Assembly (NCBI RefSeq): GCF_019703515.2
Contig: NC_059346.1
Location: 57,610,001-57,674,000 of the forward strand
Origin: Myxocyprinus asiaticus
Lineage: Eukaryota > Chordata > Actinopteri > Cypriniformes > Catostomidae
Direction of reading: 5' to 3'
Length of the DNA: 64,000 bases
In this document: positions 44,401-54,165 of the stretch, one piece after another
Position numbering within the stretch: the first letter of the stretch is position 1
How the letters are laid out: each line of letters opens with the position of its first letter
Made by a program: the position numbers and the translations under genes
The notes under the pieces: generated by a model
Told to the model about the DNA's origin: nothing
Seen by the model: only the letters and a program-made list of their open reading frames with translations
The model's database searches: none

Positions 44401-46200
44401 CTAGCCCAAACTCAAATCTTTCTCCCATAATCTCTTGAGAGAAGTAGAAGCTCCGTCCCCCAGAATCTGAATTAGCAGGGAGTAATACAATGATGCCTCA
44501 TGACCTTTTCCAAAAGCAGTAATCACCACTCCAGGAGTATCTGCCACTTTAGGGGGGTGTATGCTACTCCCAAAAATAGTACAGAGGAGGTGGCACAGCT
44601 GTAAATACCTAAAGAATTGAGACCTGGGGATCCCAAAATGTTGAACCATATTTTCAAAGGATCTCAACACTCCACTCTCATATAGGTCACCAGCCGCATT
44701 AACCTCCCTCACAATCCACTCTGTCCAGCAGAAAGGGGACTTATTAATACATAACTTTGGGTTCAGCCATATGCTCGAGGCAATATTTAAATAAATGTCC
44801 AAATTAAACACTCTGGACACTTTTGTCCATACTGCGTGCAAATGCGAGATAACGGGGTGTAACTTAACTTCTCCGGTTAGTTTGATAGAAAGGCTTTGCA
44901 ATGGCGAAATAGGGGCAAGAACTTCCTGTTCAATACAAAACCAGGGAGGGGCTCTCTCAGGTGGAAGCGACCAATGAGCCAAATGTCTGAGACTGAATGC
45001 ATAATAACAAAACAAAATCTTTGTAGGCCTAGCCCACCTTTGTCAATAAGCCCATACAATTTACTGAAATGTAATCTGGGGTGTTTACCATTCCAAATGA
45101 AGGACTTCTCTATGCTATCAAATTGCTTGAAATAAGATAGGGGGACATCCATAGGGAGAGATTGTAGCAGGTAGTTGAATTTTGGAATACAATTCATTTT
45201 AATAGCATTAACCTTCCCAATCATAGATAAATGTAATGAAGCCCACCTGCCCACATCGCTCGAAAACCTTCTTATTAAGGGGTCAAAATTAACTAACTAA
45301 ATCACACAAATTTGCTGGGAATAAAATAGCCAAATACTTAATGCCCTGATTGGGCCACTGGAAGGTGCCCGGCTGAAAAGCCGTTACCGGGCAGTAAGCT
45401 GACAGAGCCAAAGCTTCAGATTTAGACCAATTAACTCTGAATCCTGAGAACTTAGAAAAGGAATTAATAATTCTGTGGAGGCAAGGCATAGATCTAGTAG
45501 GGTCGGAGACGAATAATAAAATATCATCTGCATAAAGCAAAAGCTTATGCGCCACACCTCCCGTCACCACCCCTGGAAAATCATCCTCCTTTCTTATCGC
45601 AGCTGCTAATGGTTCCTGGGCAAGACAGAACAATAATGTGGAAAGAGTGCAACCCTGCCGGGTGCCCCTATCCAGAGTAAAATAATCCATTCGTTTGTAC
45701 CGCCGCTACCGGGTGTCTATAAATTAACTTGGTATTCCCGAACCTGTACATTTCCAAAATCTTAAAAAGATAATCCCATTCTACCATATCAAACGCCTTT
45801 TTGGCGACAAGTGAGATGGCAATGACCGGAGTCTGATCATTCACCACTGACCACATGATATTGATGAAATGCCTAATGTTATCAGAAGAGCTACGGCCCC
45901 GAATAAACCCCACCTGATCTATATGTATAAGAGATGTCATAACTTTACTTAATCGGTTAGCCAATATTTTAACATTTTGCTGGATCAGGGAAATTTGACT
46001 CACTTGGATCTTTGTCCTTTTTAAGAATCAGACTGATCTGGGCTTGCATCATGTTTGGTGGATGCTTTCCATTCTTTAATTATTCCGTATAAACTTCTAG
46101 GAAAAGTGGAGCCAATTCTATAGCATAAGCTCTAAAAAACTCAGCGGCAAAGCCATCTGGCCCCGGAGCCTTGCCTGTAGGCAAGGCCTTAATTACCTCG
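44401..46200 (-). pseudogene. L1 ORF2, RT and C-terminal part, copy C
   Basis: 46003-45668 reads HIDQVGFIRGRSSSDNIRHF and FDMVEWDYLFKILEMY. 45690-45289 carries RQGCTLSTLLFCLAQEPLAA and the intact YADD (codons on plus 45523-45534). 45254-44877 and 45015-44401 carry the C-terminal domain (GRWASLHLSMIGKVNAIKMN, WLNPKLCINKSPFCW). Frameshifts fall at about 45680, 45289 and 45000. 46200-46004 holds the RT start in a broken frame (aagaatcagactgatctggg). Confidence 0.88.
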
Positions 46201-46202
46201 CC

Positions 46203-48043
46203 AATTTGTCACATGGTCGAAGGACACCGCAGTTGCGCACCTGTACAGCAAGTTTGCGCTGCTTTGTGGTGTCGTGGGGGTTTGTTGGATGACCCAAAAG
46301 ACGCCGCAGTTGTGGCACGTGGACAGCACATTTGTGCTGCTTAGGGATGTTTTGAGCCGAAGGCAGAAGCACCACAGTTGTGCTTTCTTAACTAAAATGG
46401 TTGCCATCTTTGGCTCCACGATAGGTAATGGTGAAGTCTTGGAAAGACACCTAGATAGAGAAAGTGAGAGGTAAACCTGCATACAATCCAGTGACAGTAT
46501 GACCTGCTGGAAGTAATATTGGTGAGACCCTGCGGAAGGCGCAATTTCTGGTGTTGCTGTAGAAAAAACAAAATAATCATATTTAGGTGAAACTTTAGAA
46601 GAAAAAAAAGTGCTAGGGAATACAGAACATCTTCATAAACAATGTGAAAAAATAGCATAAAATGATCTGAGAAATAAGAGCTTTGGCTCTGTACTGCATA
46701 CAGATATGTATGGACTTGCAATCATCATTGAAGGATTCACTTTAGGCCATTCGCTCCTTAGGAGTATAACTGTCATCTGTAGTACAATATACATCTTGCA
46801 TAGTAAATGCATCGCATGACAATAGGAGTGAAATATCTAGAAATGCATTGAGTTGCAGCTCTGCACTACATACTGAAATGCAAGAGAAATGTGCTGGAAA
46901 ATATAGTGTCTTAATAAATAATGTGAAAAACAGCATAAAATGATCTGAGAAATAAGAGCTTTGGCTCTGTACTGCATGCAGATATGAAGGAGAAATGTAC
47001 TTGCAATCATTACTGAAGGATACACTTGTGGTCATTCGCTCCTTAGGCGTATGACTGCCCCCTGATGTACAATATATGTCAATATATGTCAATAATGCTG
47101 AGAGGAAGCAAGACACGTTGCAGAATGATTATGAATGAGTTGGAATGCGGTGCATGATCTGCCTCTTGCGGAGCCAAATTCGGCTCGTGTCTGTTCGGAC
47201 AGAGGCCGTGTAAAACTGCAGTGTGCTGTGGAATGGTCAGAGCAAGTGCTGCGAGGCAGCGAGCTTGTGTTAAAATGTCTGCATTGGTTTGAAAATAATT
47301 TGTCATTAGATTATCGGTCGACTGAAGGGAGTTTTGTGTTGCATGATGCCCTTGTGTTCAGAATGCATTAAATCACGCTCCGAAGGGAACTTTGGAGGGA
47401 GAAACAATTGTGATATTTGTGTTAGAAGATAACGAACAATCGCTGAACAGAGCACGCCCTCTAAACAAGCTGTGGCGTGGTAATGAGGCTGACAGGCATC
47501 ACCTGTGCGGCAGAACCTAATTAAAAATGCTGGGGGCTGAAATGGTGGTTGGACTGAATAGTTAATCTTTGTTTCTTTGGCTTTCAAATAAAATAGAGAG
47601 CTGTTTCACATTTTTCAAGTGCAGGAGTAGCCAGTTTGCGGCAGCAACTTCGCGTTATAAACTGCTTCGTCGAATGGAGCATAGAAAGACAGACAGGTTA
47701 AAAAAAAAAAGAAAAAAAAAAATATAACACTTAACGTGGTAGCCGTCAATACTGCTAAAAAACAAATAGCTGCTGTGGCAGCTTCTGTTGAATAATGAGA
47801 CTGTTTGGATGGAAGAGTTGTTCTGGTGGAACCGAATGCTTTGCAGAGAAGTTGCATCCGATGATCCGTCTGCCTGGGTCTGTTCGTGGGAAATGGGTGG
47901 GGCTGAATGCCGGAAAGATTCATGTCAGGAGAGTTGTCACAGGAAGCATGTAAGCAGCGGCTTATATACTCCTGCTCGTGGGCTGTGATTTGTCAGATTA
48001 AAATTAACATGCTCCTCCCGAACCTCTGTTAATTAACTCCATT
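46203..48043. other. Unidentified 1.84-kb segment replacing about 377 bp of L1 copy C
   Basis: L1 homology stops at ttaattacctcg and resumes at agacgacattc. In copy A these points are 377 bp apart (17244-17620). The insert holds a two-unit repeat with cgcagttg...tgcgctgct (46227 and 46306), a second tandem pair of about 280 bp (agcataaaatgatctgagaa at 46654 and 46932), and an A-rich run (47700-47722). I could not find terminal inverted repeats, an LTR or a coding motif. Confidence 0.6.
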
Positions 48044-48060
48044 AGACGACATTCGGCACT

Positions 48061-49039
48061 TCAGCTCTGCCTGTGCACTTTTAATATTCCCTTCCAATTC
48101 CACGAGTTCTTATGCTTTGGATTTTTTGGTGTATGAGGCATACTGTATGATCTGGCCCCTAAGAACCACCTTAAGTGCCTCCCAAGCCACACCCACAGAG
48201 GATACTGAGGACCAGTTGGTCTCCATAAAACATTGATTTCAGCCTTTAACATTTGTTGGAATTCAGGATTTTGCAAAAGGGATACATTAAAGCGGCAACT
48301 ATATGATTTCATTTTCTCCATATGTGGCAACACCTCTAAACACACCAGGGTGTGATCTGAGACTAAAATGTTTCCAGTTGAGCAATCAACAACAGATGAA
48401 ATGAGGGACTTAGATATAAAAAAATAATCTATTCTAGAGTAAATCTTATGGACTGATGAAAAAGTTTTATAGTCCATACCAGATGGGTTCAAAAGTCTCC
48501 AAATATCTGTAAGACCAAGATTTTTACACATCCTGTGAAGCATAGATGTTGCTCTAGGGGGCTTCACTACGATCAAGGACTGAGCCCATCAAAAGATTAA
48601 AGTCTCCTCCCAATATTATATCATGAGGGGTGCCAGCGGCTTGCAACATCCCTTCAAGATCTATAAAAAAGCCCTTATCAACGTTAGGTGCGTAAATAAT
48701 AGCCAAAATAAGACTTTGCCCCTGAATTTCAGCTTAAACAATAATGACTCTTTCTAATTTATCTTTAATCTGTTTGAGACATTTGAATTGTAGATGTTTA
48801 CTTATCAGTATAATGACTTCCCTGCTCTTACTTGAGCCAGCACTAAAGAAAACATGTCCACCCCATATCTTCCCAAATGTTTCAGCTTCCTGCGGGGAAA
48901 GATGCGTTTCTTGAAGAAACACTATATCATATTTCTTACGCTTAAGAAGAGAAATAACCTTCCTTCTTTTTATGGGGTGCCCCAACCCATTCACATTCCA
49001 CGTGGAGAGAGACAATTCACTCATATTAACATTTGACAT
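48061..49039 (-). pseudogene. L1 ORF2 endonuclease domain, copy C
   Basis: From 49039: LSTWNVNGLGHPIKRRKVIS then YDIVFLQETHLSPQEAE, the APE-type endonuclease N-terminus with its QETHL motif. A TAA at about 48733 interrupts. The frame continues as ILAIIYAPNVDKGFF, ILGGDFNLLMGSVLD, then YSRIDYFFISKSL and VSDHTLVCLEVLP. All endonuclease hallmark motifs (QETH, YAPN, GGDFN, DYFF, SDH) are visible. A frameshift near 48575 and the stop break the frame. The ORF2 ATG at 49037-49039 is followed by SNVNMSELS. Confidence 0.9.
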
Positions 49040-49164
49040 TTTGACATATAAGAAAAAAATAGATTGTGTGTCAAAAACAAAATTATAAAGACCATTATAA
49101 TTCCAACATTAGTGCAACAATCAAATCCCAAACTTCCCCCAGAACCAAACAAACAGAAAAAGAA

Positions 49165-49460
49165 AAAGGGTGCTCAGTTTCCTCTAACAGTCAAACGAAT
49201 GTTCAGTGAGCCGGCCCATTCGGCTGCAACATGAGTGCAACAGATGACCTAATCACTCCAATGTCTTGCAAGAATACTCCACAAAACAAACTCCAGCCAA
49301 TAGGAGGCCTAAGCACAAAGAGCGTGCAGATTCATCCACAAAACAAACTCCAGCCGCTAGGCAGAACCAACACAAAAAGAAAACAAAAAGGTGCTCATTT
49401 TCCTAGAACAGTCAAGTGGATGTTCAGTGAGTCGGTCCATTCGGCTGCAACGTGAATACC
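49165..49460 (-). repeat. L1 ORF1-ORF2 spacer tandem repeat (about 221-bp step)
   Basis: gtgctcagtttcctctaaca...cccattcggctgcaac near 49170-49230 recurs as gtgctcattttcctagaaca...tccattcggctgcaac near 49391-49451. A smaller repeat (cacaaaacaaactccagcc) sits at about 49279 and 49336. All lie between the ORF1 stop and the ORF2 start. Confidence 0.75.
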
Positions 49461-49470
49461 ACAAGATAAC

Positions 49471-49655
49471 TTACTCCATTGACTTTATGAAGGACACCGC
49501 TTGCTGTGGGCATGTAAATGTTTTCCGGCCATCCTTAGCATCTATTCTCAATTAGGCCAGGAATATCAGTGCAAAAGTAACCTTCCGATTTGTAAAAGTT
49601 TCTTGTTTCTTCAAATCTGGGAAAAAGAAAATGCTGTGGCTTTTCCAAGAAAGCC
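49471..49655 (-). pseudogene. L1 ORF1 C-terminus, copy C
   Basis: The last codons on the minus strand read DAKDGRKTFTCPQQAVSFIK then SME-stop (stop at 49471-49473). This is the usual end of an L1 ORF1 RNA-binding protein. Upstream codons (FYKSEGYFCTDIPGLIENRC) are in other frames. Only about 60 codons remain before the DIRS junction. Confidence 0.7.
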
Positions 49656-50485
49656 TTCCTACAGGAGGGGCTGGAGAGACAGCTGTCCCCCTCTAGCCTG
49701 AAGATGTATGTGGCTGCTATAGCAGCATATCACGATACACTGGATGGGAGACCCTCACGGCAGAACGGCCTGATCACCAGGTTCCTCAAAGGCACGATGA
49801 GATTGAATCAACCTAGGCCGCGTCTGATTCCCTCTTGGTATCTCTCTGTGGTCCTACCTGCCTTACAGAAAGCCCCCTTTGAGCCCCCAGAGCTCAGCAC
49901 TCTGTCGCTGAAGACGGCCCTCCTGGTGGCGCTCACTTCTAGGCTCACCTGCAGGCGCTCTCTGTCACCAGCGAATGCCTGAAGTTCGGGCCGGCACACT
50001 CTCATGTGATCTTGAGACCCCAGCCCGGTTACGTGCCCAATATTCTCACCACTTCCTTCCGGGATCAGGTGGTGAACCTGCAAGCGCTCCCTTCAGAAGG
50101 GGAAGACCCGTCCTTGTCGTTGCTGTGTCCAGTTCATGCCCTGCGCATCTATCTGGACCACACGCAGAGCTTTAGATGCTCGGAGCAGCTCTTTGTCTGC
50201 TTTGGAGGGCAGCAGAAGGGGAAAGCTGTCTCCAAACAGAGGTTGGCCCATTGGATTGTGGATGCCATTTCTCTGGCTTACCAATCACAAAAACTGCCGT
50301 GCCCTTTGGGAGTCCGTGCGCACTCCACTAGAGGTGTTGCGTCCTCCTGGGCACTGGCATGGGGTGCCTCTTTAACAGACATATGCAGAGCAGCGGGTTG
50401 GGCTACACCCAATACCTTTGCGAGGTTATACAACTTGTGCATAGAACCGGTTTCAACCCGAGTGTTACAGGGTAACAACAGGTAG
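49656..50485 (+). pseudogene. DIRS tyrosine recombinase, copy 3, C-terminal half open
   Basis: 49704-49982 has MYVAAIAAYHDTLDGRPSRQ. About 16 bp are missing after LVALTS, removing the IKRVGDL box with the first catalytic Arg and shifting the frame. From 50006 one frame runs to 50485: LRPQPGYVPNILTTSFRDQV, GGQQKGKAVSKQRLAHWIVD, AHSTRGVASSWALAWG (HxxR box), ICRAAGW and NTFARLYNL with the nucleophile Tyr, ending GNNR-stop. It has the best-preserved catalytic C-terminus in the window but lacks Arg I. Confidence 0.88.
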
Positions 50486-50995
50486 GCCAGGCAGCCGGTC
50501 GTGTGTATCGCTTGCATTTGCACCTTTCCCCTTTTAAGATGATAATGTGCGCTATCTTGTCCACAACAGTTCCCCACAACTGGTGAACACTGGACACCTC
50601 TTTAATTCCTTAAGAATTATTCGGTGACGAACTCAGCAGATGAGTAATGCCGCCAGGCCCAGTACTCGTGGTATGCCCCTTTTCAGGTGAGCCCACGTAC
50701 TTGGGCTCAGTACTCCATATGTGGTGATTCCCCCTTCGGTAATCCCGTATGATGCGTTTCCACTGTTCGGGTTTCCCCTCAGGTGAACCCTGTGTTTCCC
50801 CTCGTCAGAGCTCTGCTCTGCCTCGGCCACTGTTGCTGTGTACCCTCCCCAGTGGCATCATTCCATATGTGAACTTCCCCATCTGTAATCCATGTGAGGT
50901 ATTCTCCACATATTACCTCCCTCCGGTAGGATGTGGTCTCCATAGTGCTCTCCCTCCTGGAGAGGGAAGAGCTCTTCCCCAGTGCTATTCTAATT
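49656..50995 (+). mobile_element. DIRS-type retrotransposon, copy 3 (recombinase and 3' region only)
   Basis: It starts abruptly within YR (cctacaggaggggctggaga) at the boundary with L1 copy C, and runs through YR and about 500 bp of DIRS 3' untranslated sequence (tgcgctatcttgtccac, gtactccatatgtggtgatt). It stops near 50995 without a terminal repeat. Confidence 0.85.
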
Positions 50996-51261
50996 ACTTG
51001 TAAAATATGCAATTCATCAAGATTATCTACAAACAAATTATGCGATTAATCACAATGAAAAAATATTATTGACTGACAGCACTATTTATAACTCTTTAAA
51101 AGCACCAGGGACTAAAAATGAAATGTTTTTCATTTTGGTTTGTTCTGAGCAGAAACTGCATTTTTTTGTTCTATATCCCTCTTTCCAACTGTTTAGGGTG
51201 AAATAAAAGAAAGGTTAAACATTTTATTATTTTATTTTTATTTGTATTATTATTATTTTTT
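50996..51261. other. Short AT-rich spacer
   Basis: Nothing recognised between DIRS copy 3 and the SINE. Confidence 0.5.
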
Positions 51262-51688
51262 TATACCCTTTTTCTCCCAATTTGGAATTCCCAATTCCCA
51301 CTACTTAGTAGGCCCTTGTGGTGGTGCAGTTACTCACCTCAATCTGGCAGGTGGAGGACAAGTCTCATTTGCCTCCGCTTCTGAGACAGTCAATCCATGC
51401 ATCTTACCACGTGGCTCGTTGTGCATGACACCGTGGAGACTCCGCATGTGGAGGCTCATGCTATCCTCCGCGATCCATGCACAACTTACCACGTGCCCCA
51501 TTGAGAGCGAGAACCACTAATCGCGACCCCAAGGAGGTTACCCCATGTGACTCTACACTCCCTCACAACCGGGTCAATTTGGTTGCTTAGGAGACTTGGC
51601 TGGAGTCACTCAGCACACCCTGGATTCGAACTTGCGACTCCAGGGGTGGTAGTCAGCATCAATACTCGCTGAGCTACCCAAGCCCCCC
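51262..51688 (-). mobile_element. tRNA-derived SINE, full-length
   Basis: On the minus strand the head reads gggtagctcagcgagtattg (A-box-like) and, about 40 bases on, gttcgaatcc (B box), both typical RNA polymerase III promoter elements of a tRNA-derived SINE. The body (ccaagtctcctaagcaacca, ggtaacctccttggggtcg, ggaggcaaatgagacttgtc) runs to a tail near 51262 (attgggagaaaaaggg). The layout matches a SINE family common in cyprinids; the family name is not asserted. It is not a functional tRNA. Confidence 0.85.
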
Positions 51689-52556
51689 AAAATTGTAATT
51701 TTGGATGATATACCAGTAAATACTAGTGTTGCCAGATCTCACATGAGAAACAAGTGACCTGCTCTAGAAAAAAAAGCTATAAATACTGTAAGCTATTTGC
51801 CTCACCAAAATAAGCAAAAATAAGCAATTCAGTTATTTCCCATGTGGGGGAATTATCAGCATAAATATAATAACAAGCAAAGTATAGAGTAGCCTATTTA
51901 AATTAATGTCTTTCCAATCAATGTATCCTTAACACTAAGTGTCTAAAAAATAATTAAAGCATTTCAAATATACAACTGGCTATCAAATGTCTGTATTAAT
52001 GCATCATATCTAACAGTAATTCAATGAAGACTTTGAAACAACTAAGAAATGTACTTTCTACCTCTAATATGTTTTCTTGTATGAACATTAACTGTGCATA
52101 TACAGTATATGTGGTAATTATATGTTAAAAAGGTCTTCAGCTTGTCAGGGCCAGATTAAAACTCCTTTGTGCCACTGGGCATGAACACACACTGCATCCA
52201 AAAACACATACTGTCTCAGTATGTACCAGGGGCGTAACACCATATTTTTGGGCCCCGTGCACATCACTATTTTAGGGCCCCCTTAACAATTTGAGTTTGT
52301 GGTGGAGATAATATCCAGTACAAACATTTTAGATTGATATTTAACAGTGCTAATTCACAATTTATTTTATTTTCAAATGCAAATATTATTTTAATTAAGC
52401 AATGCATTATAAAAAAAAAAAAATAAAAAAAAAAACATGGGACATATGGATTCATATAGGTATATTTTGGTTACAATGTCCATTTAACTTAAATATAAAA
52501 TTAATTATTTCTCAGCTCATACCGTTAATTATGAAGAGACCTTATAGACTTCTAGG
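51689..52556. other. AT-rich spacer, nothing firmly recognised
   Basis: 52225-52285 (ggggcgtaacaccatatttt, gggccccgtgcacatc) resembles a dispersed DNA-transposon end. The rest is plain. Confidence 0.4.
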
Positions 52557-52561
52557 TACAA
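52557..52561. repeat. Target-site duplication, left, of three-LTR element
   Basis: tacaa immediately before the first LTR; repeated at 54161-54165. Confidence 0.75.
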
Positions 52562-52685
52562 TGTAACAGGTAAAGGTTGGGCAAGGAGGAGGTGGGAACT
52601 GGCTGAACAGTCAACGTAACTTAATGTAGAACTCAACAAAAAACAAACATAAACAAACACACACACATGCAGCGTGGCACGTGCA

Positions 52686-52717
<32 letters not shown>

Positions 52718-52822
52718 GATCTGGCATCTCCGGCACCCCTTTATCTCACTCTCCAGCTGATCATCTGATTCAGCGCTGGCCGTGCACCCTTGCGGCCTTG
52801 CAACACCCTCCTCTTCATCACA
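52562..52822 (-). repeat. LTR 3 (261 bp) of the tandem element
   Basis: On the plus strand it begins tgtaacaggtaaaggttggg and ends cttcatcaca. It contains a TC microsatellite at about 52688-52717. Confidence 0.85.
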
Positions 52823-53250
52823 CTCCTCCCCTGCCCAATTCAGGCCGGGGCACAACCGGGCTGACTTATTCCCTCCATCTCTGGAGGGGAGACGCTGACC
52901 TTCCGGCTATTCTCTCAGCCAGTGGTCCTGGGAACATGGGCGAGCGGGAGACACACAGAGAGAAAGAGAGAGGAGAGGGAGAAAAAGCTTGCTCGCCGGT
53001 TCCCGGACATGCTGCTGCCCGGTCCTCAACTGCTCCTCTGCCCTCTGGTGGATGACAGCTCATTCCTTCCCCAGTGGACAGCAGCGAGCCCTCCGACCCC
53101 TGGCGGATAGCAGCGATTCCTCCGGCTCTTGGTGGCCGGCAGTGACCCCTCCGTCCCCAGGCAGACGGCTGCGTCTCCTCCCCTGGTGGATGGCAGCGGC
53201 GAGGACCCTGTAACAGCGCATCCCTCCTCCCTGCCAGGTTTCGGCACCAC
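52823..53250 (-). other. Internal region 2 of the tandem element
   Basis: The minus strand starts with gtggtgccgaaacctggcag (PBS, 53231-53250), continues through ggtggatggcagcgg-type repeats, and ends in a purine-rich tract beside LTR 3. No protein is recognised. Confidence 0.8.
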
Positions 53251-53505
53251 TGTAACAGTTAAAGGATGGACAAGGAGGAGGCGGGATCTGGCTGAACAGT
53301 CAACGTAAAGTTTAATGGTAAAACTAATTTTAAAACAACATAAAACATAAGACAAACAGACACACACGATGCAGCCGAGTGCATCTCTCTCTCTATCTCT
53401 CCAACTGCCGTCTCCACTCCCCTTTATCTCGCTCTCCCGCTGATCATCTGATTCATCGTCGGCCGTGCACCCTCACAGCCCGGTCAGGCCCTTCTCCTCG
53501 TCACA
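53251..53505 (-). repeat. LTR 2 (middle, 255 bp) of the tandem element
   Basis: It begins tgtaacagttaaaggatgga and ends ctcgtcaca on the plus strand. It serves as both 3' LTR of one unit and 5' LTR of the next. Confidence 0.85.
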
Positions 53506-53940
53506 CTCCTCCCCCACCCGATTCAGGCTGGGGCGCCATTAGACAAACTTACTCCCCCCTATCTTTGGAGGGGAGATGCTGCCCTTCCGGTCGTTCTGTC
53601 AGCCGGTGGTCCACCCCACCTCCTGGGAACCTGGGGGAGACACAAGGGGAGGCGTGGGGAGAGGGAAAGGGCGAGCAATAGACAGTGAGAGAGAGAGAGA
53701 GAGAGTGGAGAGAGCGAGAAATCTTGCTTGCTGGTTCCCGGATACGGCAGATGACAGATTGCTCCTCCCCCAGCGGACGACATCAAGCCCTCCTCCCCTT
53801 CTCGGCAGACGGCAGCGGTTCCTCCAGCTCTCAGCAGGCGGCAGCAACCCCTCCATCCCCAGGCAGAAAGCCGTGGCTGCTCCCCTGGTGGATGGCAGTG
53901 GCGAGGACTCCTCCTCCTCCCTCCCAGTTTTCGGCACCAC
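53506..53940 (-). other. Internal region 1 of the tandem element
   Basis: The minus strand starts gtggtgccgaaaactggg and has purine-rich repeats and a GA tract at about 53691-53714. No protein is recognised. Alternative frames (53559-54068 minus, 53576-53998 plus) overlap on opposite strands and look spurious. Confidence 0.8.
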
Positions 53941-54160
53941 TGTATCAGGTAAAGGTTGGGCAAGGAGGAGGCGGGAACCAGCTGAACAGTCAACATAACT
54001 TTTAATATAGAACTCAACATAAAACAAACATAAACAAACACACACACATGCAGCACGGCTGCGTGCATCTCTCTCGAACTGTCATCTCCAGCCCCCCTTT
54101 ATCTCGCTCTCCCGCTGACCATCACTCTCACGGCCTGGCAACGCCCTCCTCCTCGTCACA
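53941..54160 (-). repeat. LTR 1 (220 bp) of the tandem element
   Basis: It begins tgtatcaggtaaaggttggg and ends ctcgtcaca. On the minus strand it reads tgtgacgaggaggagggcg, the same start as the LTR at 11294. Confidence 0.85.
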
Positions 54161-54165
54161 TACAA
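54161..54165. repeat. Target-site duplication, right, of three-LTR element
   Basis: tacaa, matching 52557-52561. Confidence 0.75.

Larger units (their letters stand above)
43596..49655 (-). mobile_element. L1-type LINE, copy C, antisense, nearly full length but interrupted
   Basis: On the minus strand: ORF1 C-terminus (49655-49471), intergenic region with a tandem repeat, ORF2 endonuclease (49039-48061), an interruption (48043-46203), RT and C-terminus (46200-44401), and a 3' untranslated region ending in T-rich plus-strand sequence at about 43590-43612. It is the most complete L1 in the window. At its 5' side it abuts DIRS copy 3, within ttcctacagg. Confidence 0.88.
52562..54160 (-). mobile_element. 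TRIM-like LTR element, tandem form LTR-internal-LTR-internal-LTR
   Basis: Three LTRs (52562-52822, 53251-53505, 53941-54160) alternate with two internal regions (52823-53250, 53506-53940). Each LTR begins tgta and ends tcaca on the plus strand. On the minus strand the 53251 and 53941 LTRs are followed by tggtgccgaaa (tRNA-Phe-type primer-binding site), and the two full internal regions end in a G-rich polypurine tract (gggtgggggagga type). The whole is bounded by one 5-bp direct repeat, tacaa. The internal regions are about 430 bp with no pol. The family also occurs at 11294. Confidence 0.88.

Noticed and set aside
51600..51688. tRNA-like A and B boxes
   Set aside because: They are the head of a SINE; the body and tail follow directly and there is no tRNA cloverleaf with an acceptor stem.
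52681..54068. Several 100-170-codon frames on both strands
   Set aside because: They overlap one another within LTR and internal regions of the TRIM-like element, have simple-sequence composition, and match no protein family.
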